A stretch of DNA of 33,709 nt from Burkholderiales bacterium UBA2463 (lineage in GTDB: Bacteria > Pseudomonadota > Gammaproteobacteria > Burkholderiales > Burkholderiaceae_A), in NCBI GenBank assembly GCA_002342295.1, contig DDPR01000013.1, positions 62,070 to 95,778 on the forward strand, written 5' to 3'. Shown here piece by piece: positions 10,449-19,377 of this stretch; position 1 is the first letter of the stretch, and each line of letters starts with the position of its first letter. The notes under the pieces were generated by a model. The model was not told where the DNA came from, ran no database searches, and was given only the letters and a program-made list of their open reading frames with translations. Made by a program: the position numbers and the translations under genes.

Positions 10449-11755
10449 CCCCATCAGAGGGCATTCTCCCCTCGTCCTATAGCTGGAAGCAGGGCGAGCT
10501 CTCTTGTGAGGGCGTCTCACTCACGGCCCTGGCCAGCAGCTACGGCACACCCCTTTATGTCTACTCTGAGAGAGCCATCCGAGAGTCCTTTCAGGCCTTC
10601 GCGCACGCTGCTGTCGGCGAGGCCGTGCAGATCTGCTTCGCGGTCAAGGCCAATCCAAACCTCGCCATTCTCCAGCGTCTGGCCCAGCTCGGCGCGGGCT
10701 TTGACATCGTCTCCGGGGGTGAGCTTGAGCGCGTTCTGAGGGCTGGGGCAGACCCCAAACAGATTGTGTTCTCCGGCGTTGGAAAAACCAGGGAGGAGCT
10801 GAGCAGGGCGATGCGGACAGGTGTGGGCTGCATCAATGTCGAGAGTGTCTCGGAGTTGCGCCGCCTTTCCTCCCTCGCTGTTGAACAAGGGTGTCGACAA
10901 CGAATCTCTCTGCGTGTGAATCCCGACATCAACCCTCAGACACATCCCTACATCTCGACAGGCCTAAAGGAGAACAAGTTCGGTCTTGATATCTCTCAGG
11001 CTCGCGAGTTCTATCGACTCGCAGCGTCTCTAGGCGCTCTCGATATCCACGGAGTAGATTGCCATATTGGCTCGCAGATCACGACGCTCGAGCCCTTTGA
11101 GGAGGCGCTCGAGCGGCTGCTTGTTTTGGTGGATCAGCTCGAAGCCGACGGCCATTCCATTCACCACCTCGATCTCGGCGGTGGTCTTGGAATCTGTTAT
11201 CACGACGAACGCCCCCCCTCTCCGCAGATGCTGCTTCGATCCCTCATCTCTCGGGTCAGGGCATGGGCCCTTGCCCAGGGGCGTCCTATGCCTTCTCTCA
11301 CCTTTGAGTTTGGTCGAGCCATCGTCGGCTCCGCAGGCGTTCTCCTTAGCCGAGTGGAGACACTCAAACCCGGTGTCGATGGAAGCAAAGGGTTTGCGGT
11401 GGTCGACGCGGCCATGAATGACCTGATGCGACCCGCTCTCTACGAGGCCTGGCACGAGGTATTACCCGTTCGACCGCGCACCAACATCTCCCCAGAGATG
11501 TGGGACATCGTGGGCCCTGTATGCGAGAGCGGTGACTGGCTCGCACGCGGCCGATCTCTTGCGCTCTGCGAGGACGATCTCCTGGTGCTGGCCTCTGCAG
11601 GGGCGTACGGCTCTTCCATGGCCTCTCAATACAACTCCCGCCCCAGACTCGCAGAGGTCATGGTTCGGGAGGATGGGCGCGTTGCCCTCATTCGGTCGCG
11701 AGAGCAGTTTGAAGACCTTATCCGGTGCGAGCGCCTGCTCGATTCGGACGAGTAA
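10445..11755 (+). CDS. lysA: Diaminopimelate decarboxylase
   Basis: LysA decarboxylates meso-diaminopimelate to L-lysine, the last step of lysine synthesis; it is PLP-dependent and cytoplasmic. K68 in CFAVKANPN is the Schiff-base lysine. Other landmarks are HIGSQ, the phosphate-binding GGGLG, the active-site C360 in GPVCESGDW, and AGAYGSSMASQYNSRPR near the end. The usual EPGR motif reads EFGR here (F289), a small departure from the family. At 436 residues the length is normal. The ATG at 10445 overlaps the lptM stop, so the two are likely translationally coupled. The 3' end overlaps the convergent msrQ by 38 bases. Confidence 0.97.
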   Translation: MTPSEGILPSSYSWKQGELSCEGVSLTALASSYGTPLYVYSERAIRESFQAFAHAAVGEAVQICFAVKANPNLAILQRLAQLGAGFDIVSGGELERVLRAGADPKQIVFSGVGKTREELSRAMRTGVGCINVESVSELRRLSSLAVEQGCRQRISLRVNPDINPQTHPYISTGLKENKFGLDISQAREFYRLAASLGALDIHGVDCHIGSQITTLEPFEEALERLLVLVDQLEADGHSIHHLDLGGGLGICYHDERPPSPQMLLRSLISRVRAWALAQGRPMPSLTFEFGRAIVGSAGVLLSRVETLKPGVDGSKGFAVVDAAMNDLMRPALYEAWHEVLPVRPRTNISPEMWDIVGPVCESGDWLARGRSLALCEDDLLVLASAGAYGSSMASQYNSRPRLAEVMVREDGRVALIRSREQFEDLIRCERLLDSDE

Positions 11756-12299
11756 GCACGACCACCAAGAGTACAGCTGCGGCCAGCAGAGGGCCATCGA
11801 AATCGTTTTTGCCCGATTTGTGCAGAGCGTAGTGCAGGATGCCGAAGCCCAGGGCTGGCCAGATCAGCCGGTGCAGAAGCTTCCAGCGCGGTCCGAGTCT
11901 GCGCATGCTGAATCGATTGGAGGTGAGGGCCAGCGGCGCGAGAAGTGCGAGAGACCCGAGCCCCACGGCCACGAAAGGTCGTGTGAGAGCGTCATGCAAG
12001 AGGTCACTCAGCACGAGTCCATGCTCGAAGACCCAGAACGCGAGGAGATGAATGCTCGCGTAAAAAAATGCAAAGAGGCCCACCATTCGGCGAAAAACCA
12101 GAATGGAAGGCACGAGCCATCGCGCTAAAAACGGCATGGCCACCACCAACAGCAAGAGCACGAGGGTCTGCTGACCGAGCCCCCTGAGCAGAGCTTCCTG
12201 CGGGTTTGGGCCGAGTTGTTGAAAGAGGGCTCTCACACCCAGCTCAAAAAATGGCCCCGCAAGCCAGATCCACAGCACCGGCTTGAAGGTGACCTGCAT
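11718..12299 (-). CDS. msrQ: Haem-binding membrane subunit of the periplasmic methionine sulfoxide reductase
   Basis: MsrQ is an integral membrane b-type cytochrome that passes electrons from the quinone pool or flavin reductase to MsrP. The 193-residue protein is strongly hydrophobic, with about six membrane segments. Conserved histidines likely to bind haem are H84 (FYASIHLLAFW), H143 (WKLLHRLIW) and H156 (GFGILHYALH); LTSNRFSMRRLGPRW is the typical loop. The start lies three bases after the msrP stop, the usual msrPQ arrangement. Its 3' end runs 38 bases into the convergent lysA. Confidence 0.95.
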   Translation of the reverse strand: MQVTFKPVLWIWLAGPFFELGVRALFQQLGPNPQEALLRGLGQQTLVLLLLVVAMPFLARWLVPSILVFRRMVGLFAFFYASIHLLAFWVFEHGLVLSDLLHDALTRPFVAVGLGSLALLAPLALTSNRFSMRRLGPRWKLLHRLIWPALGFGILHYALHKSGKNDFDGPLLAAAVLLVVVLTRPNRAGARTG

Positions 12300-12302
12300 G
12301 GC

Positions 12303-13268
12303 CTAGAAGGAGGTCTTGAGGTCCATGCCTCGGTAAAGGCTTGCGACCTCCTCCGCGTAACCATTGAAGGGGAGAGTCGGTCGACGGGGGCTAAAGAGTC
12401 CATCCTCGCCAATCCGACGCTCGGTCGCCTGAGACCATCGACGATGGGGGACAGCCGGATTGACGTTTGAGAAGAAGCCATACTCCTGTGGCGCCGCAAG
12501 ATTCCAACTCGTGGCGGGCTGCCGATCCACAAAGCGGATGCGAACAAGCGACTTCGCACTTTTGAACCCGTACTTCCAGGGCACCACGAGACGCACAGGT
12601 GCGCCATTCTGAGCCGTGAGCGTCTTTCCATAGAGGCCCAGCGACAACAGGGTCAAGGGATGTGCCGCTTCGTCCATTCGTAGGCCCTCTCGATAGGGCC
12701 ACTCAAGAACGCGGGAGCTGAGGCCCGGCATCATGGAAGCATCAGCAAGCGACGTGAACTCCACAAACTTTGCCGATCCCAGTGGGTCCACTCGCCTCAT
12801 GAGCGCAGTGAGGGGGTATCCCACCCAGGGGATAACCATCGACCATCCCTCGACACATCTCATCCGATAGACGCGCTCCTCAAGCGGTGCGAGCCCCCGA
12901 AGATCGTCGAGGTCCAGCGTCAGGGGCTTGGCGACAAGACCGTCCACACGAAGCGTCCATGGAGACACCCGCAGCCGAGACGGAGCCACTCGCTGTGGGT
13001 CGGCCTTGTCGGTTCCGAACTCATAGAAATTGTTATAACCCGTGACGTCTTCCCATGCCGTGGGCTTATCAACAAGCGGCGGGCCGCCCGGCCTAGCAGA
13101 CAAAGGCTGAGGATCTGCAAGGCCTCGCGACTTTTGATTGGCTTGGGCCCGGTCCGGCGAGGCGAAGAGCGCTGTGGAGGCCGAGGCGATCGCGACGGAG
13201 GAGCCGCGCGCCAACAGTGAGCGACGCTGAAGGAAGACCCTCTCGGGGGTGATCTCAGAGCTGACCAT
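12303..13268 (-). CDS. msrP: Periplasmic protein-methionine-sulfoxide reductase, molybdopterin subunit
   Basis: MsrP repairs oxidised methionines in periplasmic proteins with a mononuclear molybdopterin cofactor. The N-terminus has a twin-arginine export signal (R15-R16 in VFLQRRSLLARG, then a hydrophobic stretch ending near AQA at 41-43). C138 in MRCVEGWSMVIPW is the expected molybdenum ligand. Other matches are VTGYNNFYEFGTDK, PVRLVVPWKYGFKSAKS and TSWN. At 321 residues it has family length. The ATG at 13268 overlaps the ccsB stop by 14 bases and msrQ follows after three bases, which places sulfoxide repair in one transcript with cytochrome c biogenesis. Confidence 0.97.
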   Translation of the reverse strand: MVSSEITPERVFLQRRSLLARGSSVAIASASTALFASPDRAQANQKSRGLADPQPLSARPGGPPLVDKPTAWEDVTGYNNFYEFGTDKADPQRVAPSRLRVSPWTLRVDGLVAKPLTLDLDDLRGLAPLEERVYRMRCVEGWSMVIPWVGYPLTALMRRVDPLGSAKFVEFTSLADASMMPGLSSRVLEWPYREGLRMDEAAHPLTLLSLGLYGKTLTAQNGAPVRLVVPWKYGFKSAKSLVRIRFVDRQPATSWNLAAPQEYGFFSNVNPAVPHRRWSQATERRIGEDGLFSPRRPTLPFNGYAEEVASLYRGMDLKTSF

Positions 13269-14583
13269 AGGAGTGAAGGCCCGATAGAAACATGTTCACA
13301 CCCAAGAAAGCAAAGCCCGTGATCAGCAGCCCCACCAGTGCCCAGTACGCTGCGAACTGCCCTCGCAGCCCCTTCATCAGGCGAAGGTGCAGCCAGGCCG
13401 CATAGTTAAGCCAGACGATGAGAGCCCAAGTCTCTTTGGGGTCCCACTGCCAATAAGTTCCCCAGGCCTCAGCAGCCCAGAGCGCACCCAGAATGGTCGC
13501 CACGGTGAAAAAAGCAAAGCCCACCGCAATCGCGCGGTACATCACATCATCGAGCACCTCCAGCGAGGGCAACGCTGCGGCGATTCGCGATCGCACGGCA
13601 AGAATGCCGCCCACCAAGACGACGGAGCAGCCGAAATAAATTGCCCAGTAGCTGGGTAGACCTGAGCGGCGAAAGACAAGCGGCTCTGCGCAGAGCAGCA
13701 CGCCCAGCACAAAAAGTGGGACGAGGGAGCGCCATGAACGGCTCTGCGCAGACGTCTTCACGAGATAGGCGAAGGCCACCATGGCGGCGATGGAGAAGGT
13801 TCCGTAGCCCACAAAATTGGCTGGCACATGAATCTTCATCCACCAAGACTGCAAAGCCGGCACCAGAGGGGCGATCTCGTGCGCCGATCGGGCACCCGAG
13901 TACCAGACCAAAAATCCAACGGCTGCAACGATCACCAAGAGCACGAAACCCCCGAGCGCCCTCGTCCCGTAACGTCGCTCATAGAACAAATAGAAAAGGG
14001 CAGTGATCAAGCAAAAGAGGACGAAGACCTCGTATAGATTGCTCACGGGAATATGGCCCACATCGGGGGAGATGAGGAAAGACTCATGCCAACGCACGAG
14101 AAGTCCGACGAACCCCATCACGCATGCAGACCAGGTCAGCACGCTCCCCATCCAGAGGGCGGTCGGCCCGCTCGCGAGAAGACCGACCCAGTAACTGATG
14201 CATGCAAACGCAAAAAGTGCGCTCATCCAGAGAATGGCGGATTGCGAAGCGAGAAGGTAGCGAAGCCAAAAACTAGCCTCACCCTGAGCAATCTGCCCGC
14301 CATAAAGGCCGATGGCTGAGGCGGCAAGCAAGGCGCACCCGAGGGTAAACAAACGAAGTGCCGGCCAGAGGCGACCGAGATAGACGAGCGCTGGGACGCA
14401 AAGGAAAAAGATCGCAAGGCCGTAAACATCCATGAGGCTGCCGAACCGCGCCGTGATTCCAACAGCGGCCGCGAGGAGCACCGCTGCGAAACCAAGGTCC
14501 CGCAGACTCCACGGCTCACGATGGTCAAGTGTCGCAAGGGATCCGAGCTGAACGGGCTGCCCCCCTGATGAAATTGAACTCAT
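13255..14583 (-). CDS. ccsB: Cytochrome c biogenesis protein CcsB/CcsA-type (system II haem handling)
   Basis: With ResB this polytopic protein exports haem and ligates it to CXXCH motifs of c-type cytochromes (system II). The WWD haem-handling segment WGTYWQWDPKETW is at 374-386. Conserved periplasmic histidines are seen in WWMKIHVPANFVGYG and near the C-terminus (LSGLHSYGQL). About eight or more membrane helices are apparent in 442 residues. The ATG at 14583 overlaps the resB stop (ATGA), so the two partners are probably made in step. The naming of this subunit (CcsA, CcsB or ResC) varies between databases. Confidence 0.96.
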   Translation of the reverse strand: MSSISSGGQPVQLGSLATLDHREPWSLRDLGFAAVLLAAAVGITARFGSLMDVYGLAIFFLCVPALVYLGRLWPALRLFTLGCALLAASAIGLYGGQIAQGEASFWLRYLLASQSAILWMSALFAFACISYWVGLLASGPTALWMGSVLTWSACVMGFVGLLVRWHESFLISPDVGHIPVSNLYEVFVLFCLITALFYLFYERRYGTRALGGFVLLVIVAAVGFLVWYSGARSAHEIAPLVPALQSWWMKIHVPANFVGYGTFSIAAMVAFAYLVKTSAQSRSWRSLVPLFVLGVLLCAEPLVFRRSGLPSYWAIYFGCSVVLVGGILAVRSRIAAALPSLEVLDDVMYRAIAVGFAFFTVATILGALWAAEAWGTYWQWDPKETWALIVWLNYAAWLHLRLMKGLRGQFAAYWALVGLLITGFAFLGVNMFLSGLHSYGQL

Positions 14584-16706
14584 GCCAAACCCTTCTGCTG
14601 CGACTGCAGCACCCCACTCAACTCCGAAAACTCACGATCAAAATCCATCGACTCACGCGGGCTCGAGGCAGCCAAAAGAAGTGAAACCCCCTGTTGTGTT
14701 GGCCTCGTCCAAATCCAGACGCGACTCTCCCTTATGTAAAGCATGGCAAAAATGCCTACAACCAAAAGCAGACATCCAAGGTAAACGATGGGCTGGCCGG
14801 GCGAGCGAGTAACCTGAAAAACAGAGGCTTTTACCTCGTCGTAGTCGGTCAGTGTCACGATAAATGGGGCGCTGAACAAACGTGAGTCGCTGAACGCATT
14901 GAGCGCACGCTGAGCAAACTCCTGATTTGCGGGGACATCTGCCACTCGAGGCAGCCCGTCTCGCTGTCTGGCGAGTTGCCATGCCTCCCAGAAACTAGCA
15001 GTCAGCATTCGAACCACCACGTCCGCTGCCCGCTCACGCTGGTCCTCGGGGACCGTGCGCTCAAGCACGCCAGCCAGCGCGGTCAACCCCCCTTCTGAAA
15101 GAGCCTCCAGCGCGCGCTGAGCACTCGCGCTCAAGGCCGGCTGCAGACTCTGGGGGGCAGACTTTTGAGCAAAGATTAAGGCGGCTCGACGACGCATCTC
15201 GGGGTCGTCGATAGCCGAGCGAATGCGCAAGAACTCCTGCATCGACCCATGCTCATCCGCTGGAATGCGAAGGTACTGAAAGGACTCGTCGGGGGAGTTG
15301 CGAACACCTATGAGAAAAACGCTAGCCTCTTCAACCTTCACGGGCTGCATGTAGCTGTGAAATTCCTTAGCCTGGCCCGCTGAGTCCCTCAGTTTGTAGT
15401 GAATCGCGGGGCCGACATTACTGAGCGTCTTGGTCTTATCGTTGTTCACTGCGGGTGAAAAGACACTCGCTACATGGGCCTGGAAGCCAGCCTGAACATC
15501 TCGGCCAGGACCCATGTTTTCGACGTTTATCGGCTTGAACTGTGTGAGTTCGAGCGTGAGAGTCTGACTCGCGTTCTTGAGGGGCAGAGATGATCCCACC
15601 GTCATCTCTAGGGGCAGGGCTCGACCGACTCCTCCCCGAAGGGGCTGGACCAGCAATTTCAGTCGCGATCCCCCGTCATCGAAACTCGACTGGTAGATGG
15701 CGATCCCTCGGTGAATAAGGGGCTTATTGACCTCAATGGTCGCCTCCTTCACCTGCCCTGTCTGCTTGTCGGTTAACCGAACATCGCTCGCAAAGAGCTT
15801 GGGCATGCCCGTGGCGTAGTACTCGACACGGAAAGTCTTTAGCTCTAAATCAAAGGGGAGGTCGAGCAAAAGCGCGCCCTTGGGCTGACTGACCACCGCG
15901 AGATCAGAGCGCTGTCCCTCCGGAAGCAGCAGGTTGGCTCGATACGTCGGGGTGGTCTCAGGGAGCCTTGCCCGCGACGGAATCGCGGACCCATCCACCG
16001 ACTCCAACGCGATGGGGGCCTTGTCCCACCACCACATTGCAAGACGCGTCGGCAGTTCACTGTCGAGGAGTCCTCCTACCGAGATGACCACAATGGCCAG
16101 GTGGGCAGCGATGTAACCGAGACGATTACTCGACCCCTTCTTCGCCACCAATACGGGCCGCGCGTCTGAGGACTCAAAGCGGCGAAGGCGATAACCCCTC
16201 GAGGACATCCAGTCGGCAGCTGCATCGATCCGCTCCTGTACCTCCTTCGGAGATTGAACCTCGGACTGCGATCGGTGTCTGAAAGCAGGAAAGGCCGAAT
16301 CTCGCACATGCTCCCTCCAGGCACGCGCCTCCTTGACCATTCGAGGCGCATTCCGAAGGAGGCAGAGGCTCGTGGACGTGAGCATCAACATCATCACCAA
16401 GAGGAACCATGGTGCGTTGTAGACCCGGAAAAGGTCGAACAGGGTGAACACCTCGGACCAGAAAGCCCCGAATTGATTCACATAGTTAATCGGGGGCGCA
16501 TTCTGCTGAACAATGGTGCCGATGGCGCTGGCCACACAGACAACCGCAAGCGCGGAGATTGCAAAACGCATGGAGCTGAGCAGCTCCACGAGTTCGGTGA
16601 GGGCACGCGGGCCCGATTGAAGCTCAAGCCCCCGGATGGATGGGCCAAGGGCTTGGGGCCCCGGCGAGCTGGCGGACTTAGCGGAGTCCTGCGATGTACT
16701 CTGCAA
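14580..16706 (-). CDS. resB: Cytochrome c biogenesis protein ResB
   Basis: ResB is the second system II component; it presents apocytochrome and helps deliver haem. The 708-residue protein has membrane segments near 43-66 (SSMRFAISALAVVCVASAIG), about 100-117 (WFLLVMMLMLTSTSLCLL) and about 195-212 (GYIAAHLAIVVISVGGLL). A large periplasmic domain follows, and a last helix lies near 645-665 (IVYLGCLLLVVGIFAMLYI). RALTELVELLSSMRFAISAL is the typical betaproteobacterial start. The initiation codon is TTG at 16706, 29 bases inside the cytochrome c4 gene, with GGAG upstream; the next candidate is a GTG at codon 42 or so, which would shorten the N-terminal tail. Confidence 0.95.
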   Translation of the reverse strand: MQSTSQDSAKSASSPGPQALGPSIRGLELQSGPRALTELVELLSSMRFAISALAVVCVASAIGTIVQQNAPPINYVNQFGAFWSEVFTLFDLFRVYNAPWFLLVMMLMLTSTSLCLLRNAPRMVKEARAWREHVRDSAFPAFRHRSQSEVQSPKEVQERIDAAADWMSSRGYRLRRFESSDARPVLVAKKGSSNRLGYIAAHLAIVVISVGGLLDSELPTRLAMWWWDKAPIALESVDGSAIPSRARLPETTPTYRANLLLPEGQRSDLAVVSQPKGALLLDLPFDLELKTFRVEYYATGMPKLFASDVRLTDKQTGQVKEATIEVNKPLIHRGIAIYQSSFDDGGSRLKLLVQPLRGGVGRALPLEMTVGSSLPLKNASQTLTLELTQFKPINVENMGPGRDVQAGFQAHVASVFSPAVNNDKTKTLSNVGPAIHYKLRDSAGQAKEFHSYMQPVKVEEASVFLIGVRNSPDESFQYLRIPADEHGSMQEFLRIRSAIDDPEMRRRAALIFAQKSAPQSLQPALSASAQRALEALSEGGLTALAGVLERTVPEDQRERAADVVVRMLTASFWEAWQLARQRDGLPRVADVPANQEFAQRALNAFSDSRLFSAPFIVTLTDYDEVKASVFQVTRSPGQPIVYLGCLLLVVGIFAMLYIRESRVWIWTRPTQQGVSLLLAASSPRESMDFDREFSELSGVLQSQQKGLA

Positions 16707-17349
16707 GCGCCTCGATCTCCGAGTCCTTCAGCTGGGCAGAGATCTTCATCATCTGAGCACTATTGGCCCGCTGCCCTGAGCGGAAGTTCGTGAGCTGGGT
16801 CTTGGTGTACTCCGAATGCTGGCCCGAGAGGCGTGGGTACTGAGCAGGGATGCCCGCACCCGATGGGGAGTGACAACCAACGCAGGCCGGTACGCCTCGG
16901 CTGGGAATGCCAGCCTTATAAATGGACTGTCCAACCAAGGCCAATTCCTTGTTCTGCGCGTAAGACCCTTTGGGCGACTGCGTGGAATAGAAGGCTGCCA
17001 AGTTACGAATATCGTCTTCCGAGAGCGCGCCGGCAAAACCAGCCATGATGGCGTTTTCCCGTTCGGCCTTGGCCCCCGGCTTCACCTTGAAGTTGTGCAG
17101 CTGCTTAGAGATATAGGCCGCATGCTGACCGGCGAGGATTGGATTGGCGGGAATGGCACTGTTGCCGTCGGCCGCATGACAAGCCGCGCAGACCTGACCA
17201 GCAACGGCTGCTCCTTTGGTGGGGTCTGCCTTGGGAGCCGATGAAGAGGGGGTGGCGGCCGCCGAGGCAAGCGCCGTCGAGGACGATGCGAGGAGCATCA
17301 CAGCGAACAAGCAAGAGATGCGTTGGCGCGAATTCATGTCAGACTTCAT
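16678..17349 (-). CDS. Cytochrome c4 (dihaem c-type cytochrome)
   Basis: A periplasmic, probably membrane-associated dihaem electron carrier that can feed terminal oxidases. Signal peptide: MKSDMNSRQRISCLFAVMLLASSSTALASA, cleavage near residue 30. Two haem sites are seen, C54-A-A-C57-H58 and C156-V-G-C159-H160, each in the cytochrome c4 arrangement with ILAGQHAAYISKQL and RLSGQHSEYTKTQL repeats. Candidate axial methionines are M102 (NAIMAGFAG) and M200/M201. At 223 residues it is normal. The ATG at 17349 has GGAG nine bases upstream; M5 is an alternative. It leads the resB-ccsB-msrPQ unit, so a substrate of the machinery is cotranscribed with it. Confidence 0.95.
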   Translation of the reverse strand: MKSDMNSRQRISCLFAVMLLASSSTALASAAATPSSSAPKADPTKGAAVAGQVCAACHAADGNSAIPANPILAGQHAAYISKQLHNFKVKPGAKAERENAIMAGFAGALSEDDIRNLAAFYSTQSPKGSYAQNKELALVGQSIYKAGIPSRGVPACVGCHSPSGAGIPAQYPRLSGQHSEYTKTQLTNFRSGQRANSAQMMKISAQLKDSEIEALAEYIAGLR

Positions 17350-17437
17350 CCGGGGGTCTCCGTGGCTGGGCAGAAGGTCATCTAAGGCGACTTCGCTAGT
17401 TTAGTTCATCCTTACTCCATATCCCTGACCCACTCCC

Positions 17438-18178
17438 ATGGCTTCTTCAGAGCCGCCCTCCAGCGCCTCCCCCCCTCCAGCCCAGCCACCCGATCTTGAT
17501 CGCTGGATTGCGCAGGTTGAGTTCTTGCAGAGCGGCGCGAAGCTCTCTGATCTGCCCCCGCCCACCGTGCCGGAAATCGCAATTGCCGGGCGCTCCAACG
17601 CGGGGAAATCCACCGCCCTCAATGTGCTCTGCAACCGACGCAGACTAGCTTTTGCCAGCAAGACACCCGGACGAACACGCCTCATTAACCTCTTCAGCCT
17701 GATCTGGCGTGAGCAAGAGGTGGGGCGCCTCGTAGACCTCCCGGGCTATGGGTACGCGCAGGTCGATCTGGCCACGCGCCGACAATGGGGCGAGCAGTTG
17801 AGCCGGTACCTCTCGAAACGCTCAAGTCTGGTGGGCCTCATTTTGGTGACCGACATCCGCCACGCCCTCGGCGAGCTCGATCAACAGATGCTTGAATGGT
17901 TCGGCCTCCGGGAGCGCCCTGTTCACATTCTCCTCACGAAATCCGACAAGCTCGCGCGTCAGGAGCAAACCAAGGCGGTCCAGAAGGCCCATGCCCAAGT
18001 CCTGGCCGCTGGGCGCGAATGGGGGCCCGCGGTCAGCCTCTCCCTGTTCTCCGGTCTCAAGAAAACGGGCCGCGAGCCCGTGCTCGAGCGAATCTCCGAC
18101 TGGCTCGACCTTCCCGGACCAGGCGAAGCGGGGGATACTCTCGACGGAACAACGCCCCTCCTAGCGAAGGAAAAGTGA
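17438..18178 (+). CDS. engB: Ribosome biogenesis GTP-binding protein YihA/YsxC (EngB)
   Basis: An essential-type small GTPase of the TrmE-Era-EngA-YihA-Septin family, involved in large-subunit assembly. The G motifs are visible: G1 GRSNAGKST (51-59), G2 in SKTPGRTR, G3 DLPGYGYA (100-107), G4 TKSD (167-170), and a G5-like SLFSGLKKTG. The N-terminal 20 residues are proline- and serine-rich, and the C-terminal tail is acidic; both are extensions beyond the compact family core. The ATG at 17438 has no clear ribosome binding site. It is divergent from the cytochrome c4 gene across 88 bases, and its stop overlaps the hemB start. Confidence 0.96.
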   Translation: MASSEPPSSASPPPAQPPDLDRWIAQVEFLQSGAKLSDLPPPTVPEIAIAGRSNAGKSTALNVLCNRRRLAFASKTPGRTRLINLFSLIWREQEVGRLVDLPGYGYAQVDLATRRQWGEQLSRYLSKRSSLVGLILVTDIRHALGELDQQMLEWFGLRERPVHILLTKSDKLARQEQTKAVQKAHAQVLAAGREWGPAVSLSLFSGLKKTGREPVLERISDWLDLPGPGEAGDTLDGTTPLLAKEK

Positions 18179-19194
18179 TGACGCCTCTCTCAGCCTTCCC
18201 CTGGTCACGGATGCGACGCAACCGTGCCGACGCCTGGTCGAGAAGACTTGTTTGTGAACACACACTCTCTGTAAATGACCTCATCTATCCTGTATTCGTA
18301 ACCGAGGGCTCCGGCGTTCGGCAACCCGTGTCATCGATGCCCGGAGTCTTTCGGCTCAGCCTCGATGGCCTCTTGCCGCTCGCGCGAGAGGCCCTGGGTC
18401 TGGGCGTGCCCGTGCTCGCCCTCTTCCCCGTCATTGACCCGGCAAAAAAGACACTGGATGGGGCTGAGTCCTTTAACCCGGATGGGCTTATACCGACGGT
18501 CGTCCGCGCCCTCAAGGCCGAATGTCCGGGCCTTGGGATCATGACGGATGTCGCCCTCGATCCATACACGAGCCACGGTCAAGACGGCCTACTTGACCGC
18601 GAAGGACGCATCGTAAACGACGCCACGACTGCCGTGTTGGTGCGTCAGGCCCTCATGCAGGCCGAGGCCGGGGTGGACATTGTGGCCCCCTCAGACATGA
18701 TGGATGGACGAATCGGAAGCATCCGAGAGGCGCTTGAGGAGGCCAGTCTCAGCGGTACCCGCATCATGGCCTACGCGGCGAAGTATGCCTCTTGTTTTTA
18801 TGGTCCCTTCAGGGATGCGGTGGGCTCGGCAGCCAACCTCGGGAGAGCCGACAAGAAGACGTATCAGATGGACCCCGCCAATTCGAACGAGGCCCTCAGA
18901 GAAGTCGCGCTCGATATTGAGGAGGGTGCAGATATGGTTATGGTGAAGCCCGGACTCCCCTACCTCGACGTCGTCTGGCGGGTTAAAGAGGCGTTTGGGA
19001 TGCCCACCTTCGCCTACCAGGTGAGCGGTGAGTACGCGATGGTCAAGGCCGCCGCATCAAATGGTTGGTTGGATGAGGAGGCGGCCGTCCTTGAGAGCTT
19101 GATGTGCTTTAAGCGAGCCGGCGCAGACGGCATCCTCACGTATTCGGCCCTTGACGTGGCAAAGTGGCTTGCGCAGGATCGATCGGCGGCCTAA
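18178..19194 (+). CDS. hemB: Delta-aminolevulinic acid dehydratase (porphobilinogen synthase)
   Basis: HemB condenses two 5-aminolevulinate molecules to porphobilinogen in haem synthesis. The two Schiff-base lysines are K202 (AAKYASCFYGPF) and K257 (MVMVKPGLPYLD). The metal-site segment reads DVALDPYTSHGQDG (124-137), with aspartates where zinc enzymes have cysteines, so it belongs to the zinc-independent, magnesium-type class seen in Pseudomonas. The ATG at 18178 overlaps the engB stop (TGATG) and has AAGGA upstream, giving 338 residues. A frame extending upstream to 17896 lies inside engB and has no homology. A terminator follows at 19339-19377. Confidence 0.97.
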   Translation: MTPLSAFPWSRMRRNRADAWSRRLVCEHTLSVNDLIYPVFVTEGSGVRQPVSSMPGVFRLSLDGLLPLAREALGLGVPVLALFPVIDPAKKTLDGAESFNPDGLIPTVVRALKAECPGLGIMTDVALDPYTSHGQDGLLDREGRIVNDATTAVLVRQALMQAEAGVDIVAPSDMMDGRIGSIREALEEASLSGTRIMAYAAKYASCFYGPFRDAVGSAANLGRADKKTYQMDPANSNEALREVALDIEEGADMVMVKPGLPYLDVVWRVKEAFGMPTFAYQVSGEYAMVKAAASNGWLDEEAAVLESLMCFKRAGADGILTYSALDVAKWLAQDRSAA

Positions 19195-19338
19195 GCTCGT
19201 GGCGTCTGTGATGCGGGGGTTTGTTTTCCGACCAATGTCTTAGACGCGGGCTTGGAAATTGCGGGGTGGGCGCGATCGTCCCTCGTTGGATGAACCCGAA
19301 ACTCCGCTGACCTCGCCCACCTGAACCGACGGTTCGGG

Positions 19339-19377
19339 GAGGCACCCCCGTATCATGGGCACCCGGCCTCTTTTTTT
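19339..19377 (+). terminator. Intrinsic terminator downstream of engB-hemB
   Basis: GAGGC (19339-19343) pairs with GCCTC (19366-19370). An inner CCC/GGG pair is also possible, and seven Ts follow (19371-19377). A second small hairpin, GAACC-GAC-GGTTC (19323-19335), sits just upstream. The T run is on the plus strand, so the signal serves hemB. Its tail touches the rplQ stop codon on the other strand. The rest of the 19195-19338 gap shows nothing convincing. Confidence 0.7.

Noticed and set aside
17350..17437. Promoters in the cytochrome c4 / engB divergent gap
   Set aside because: TAAACT and CATATC are present, but no matching -35 box at a suitable distance was found on either strand.
17896..18177. 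An N-terminal extension of hemB in the same frame
   Set aside because: It lies inside engB in another frame; the ATG at 18178 has a ribosome binding site and gives the usual HemB length.
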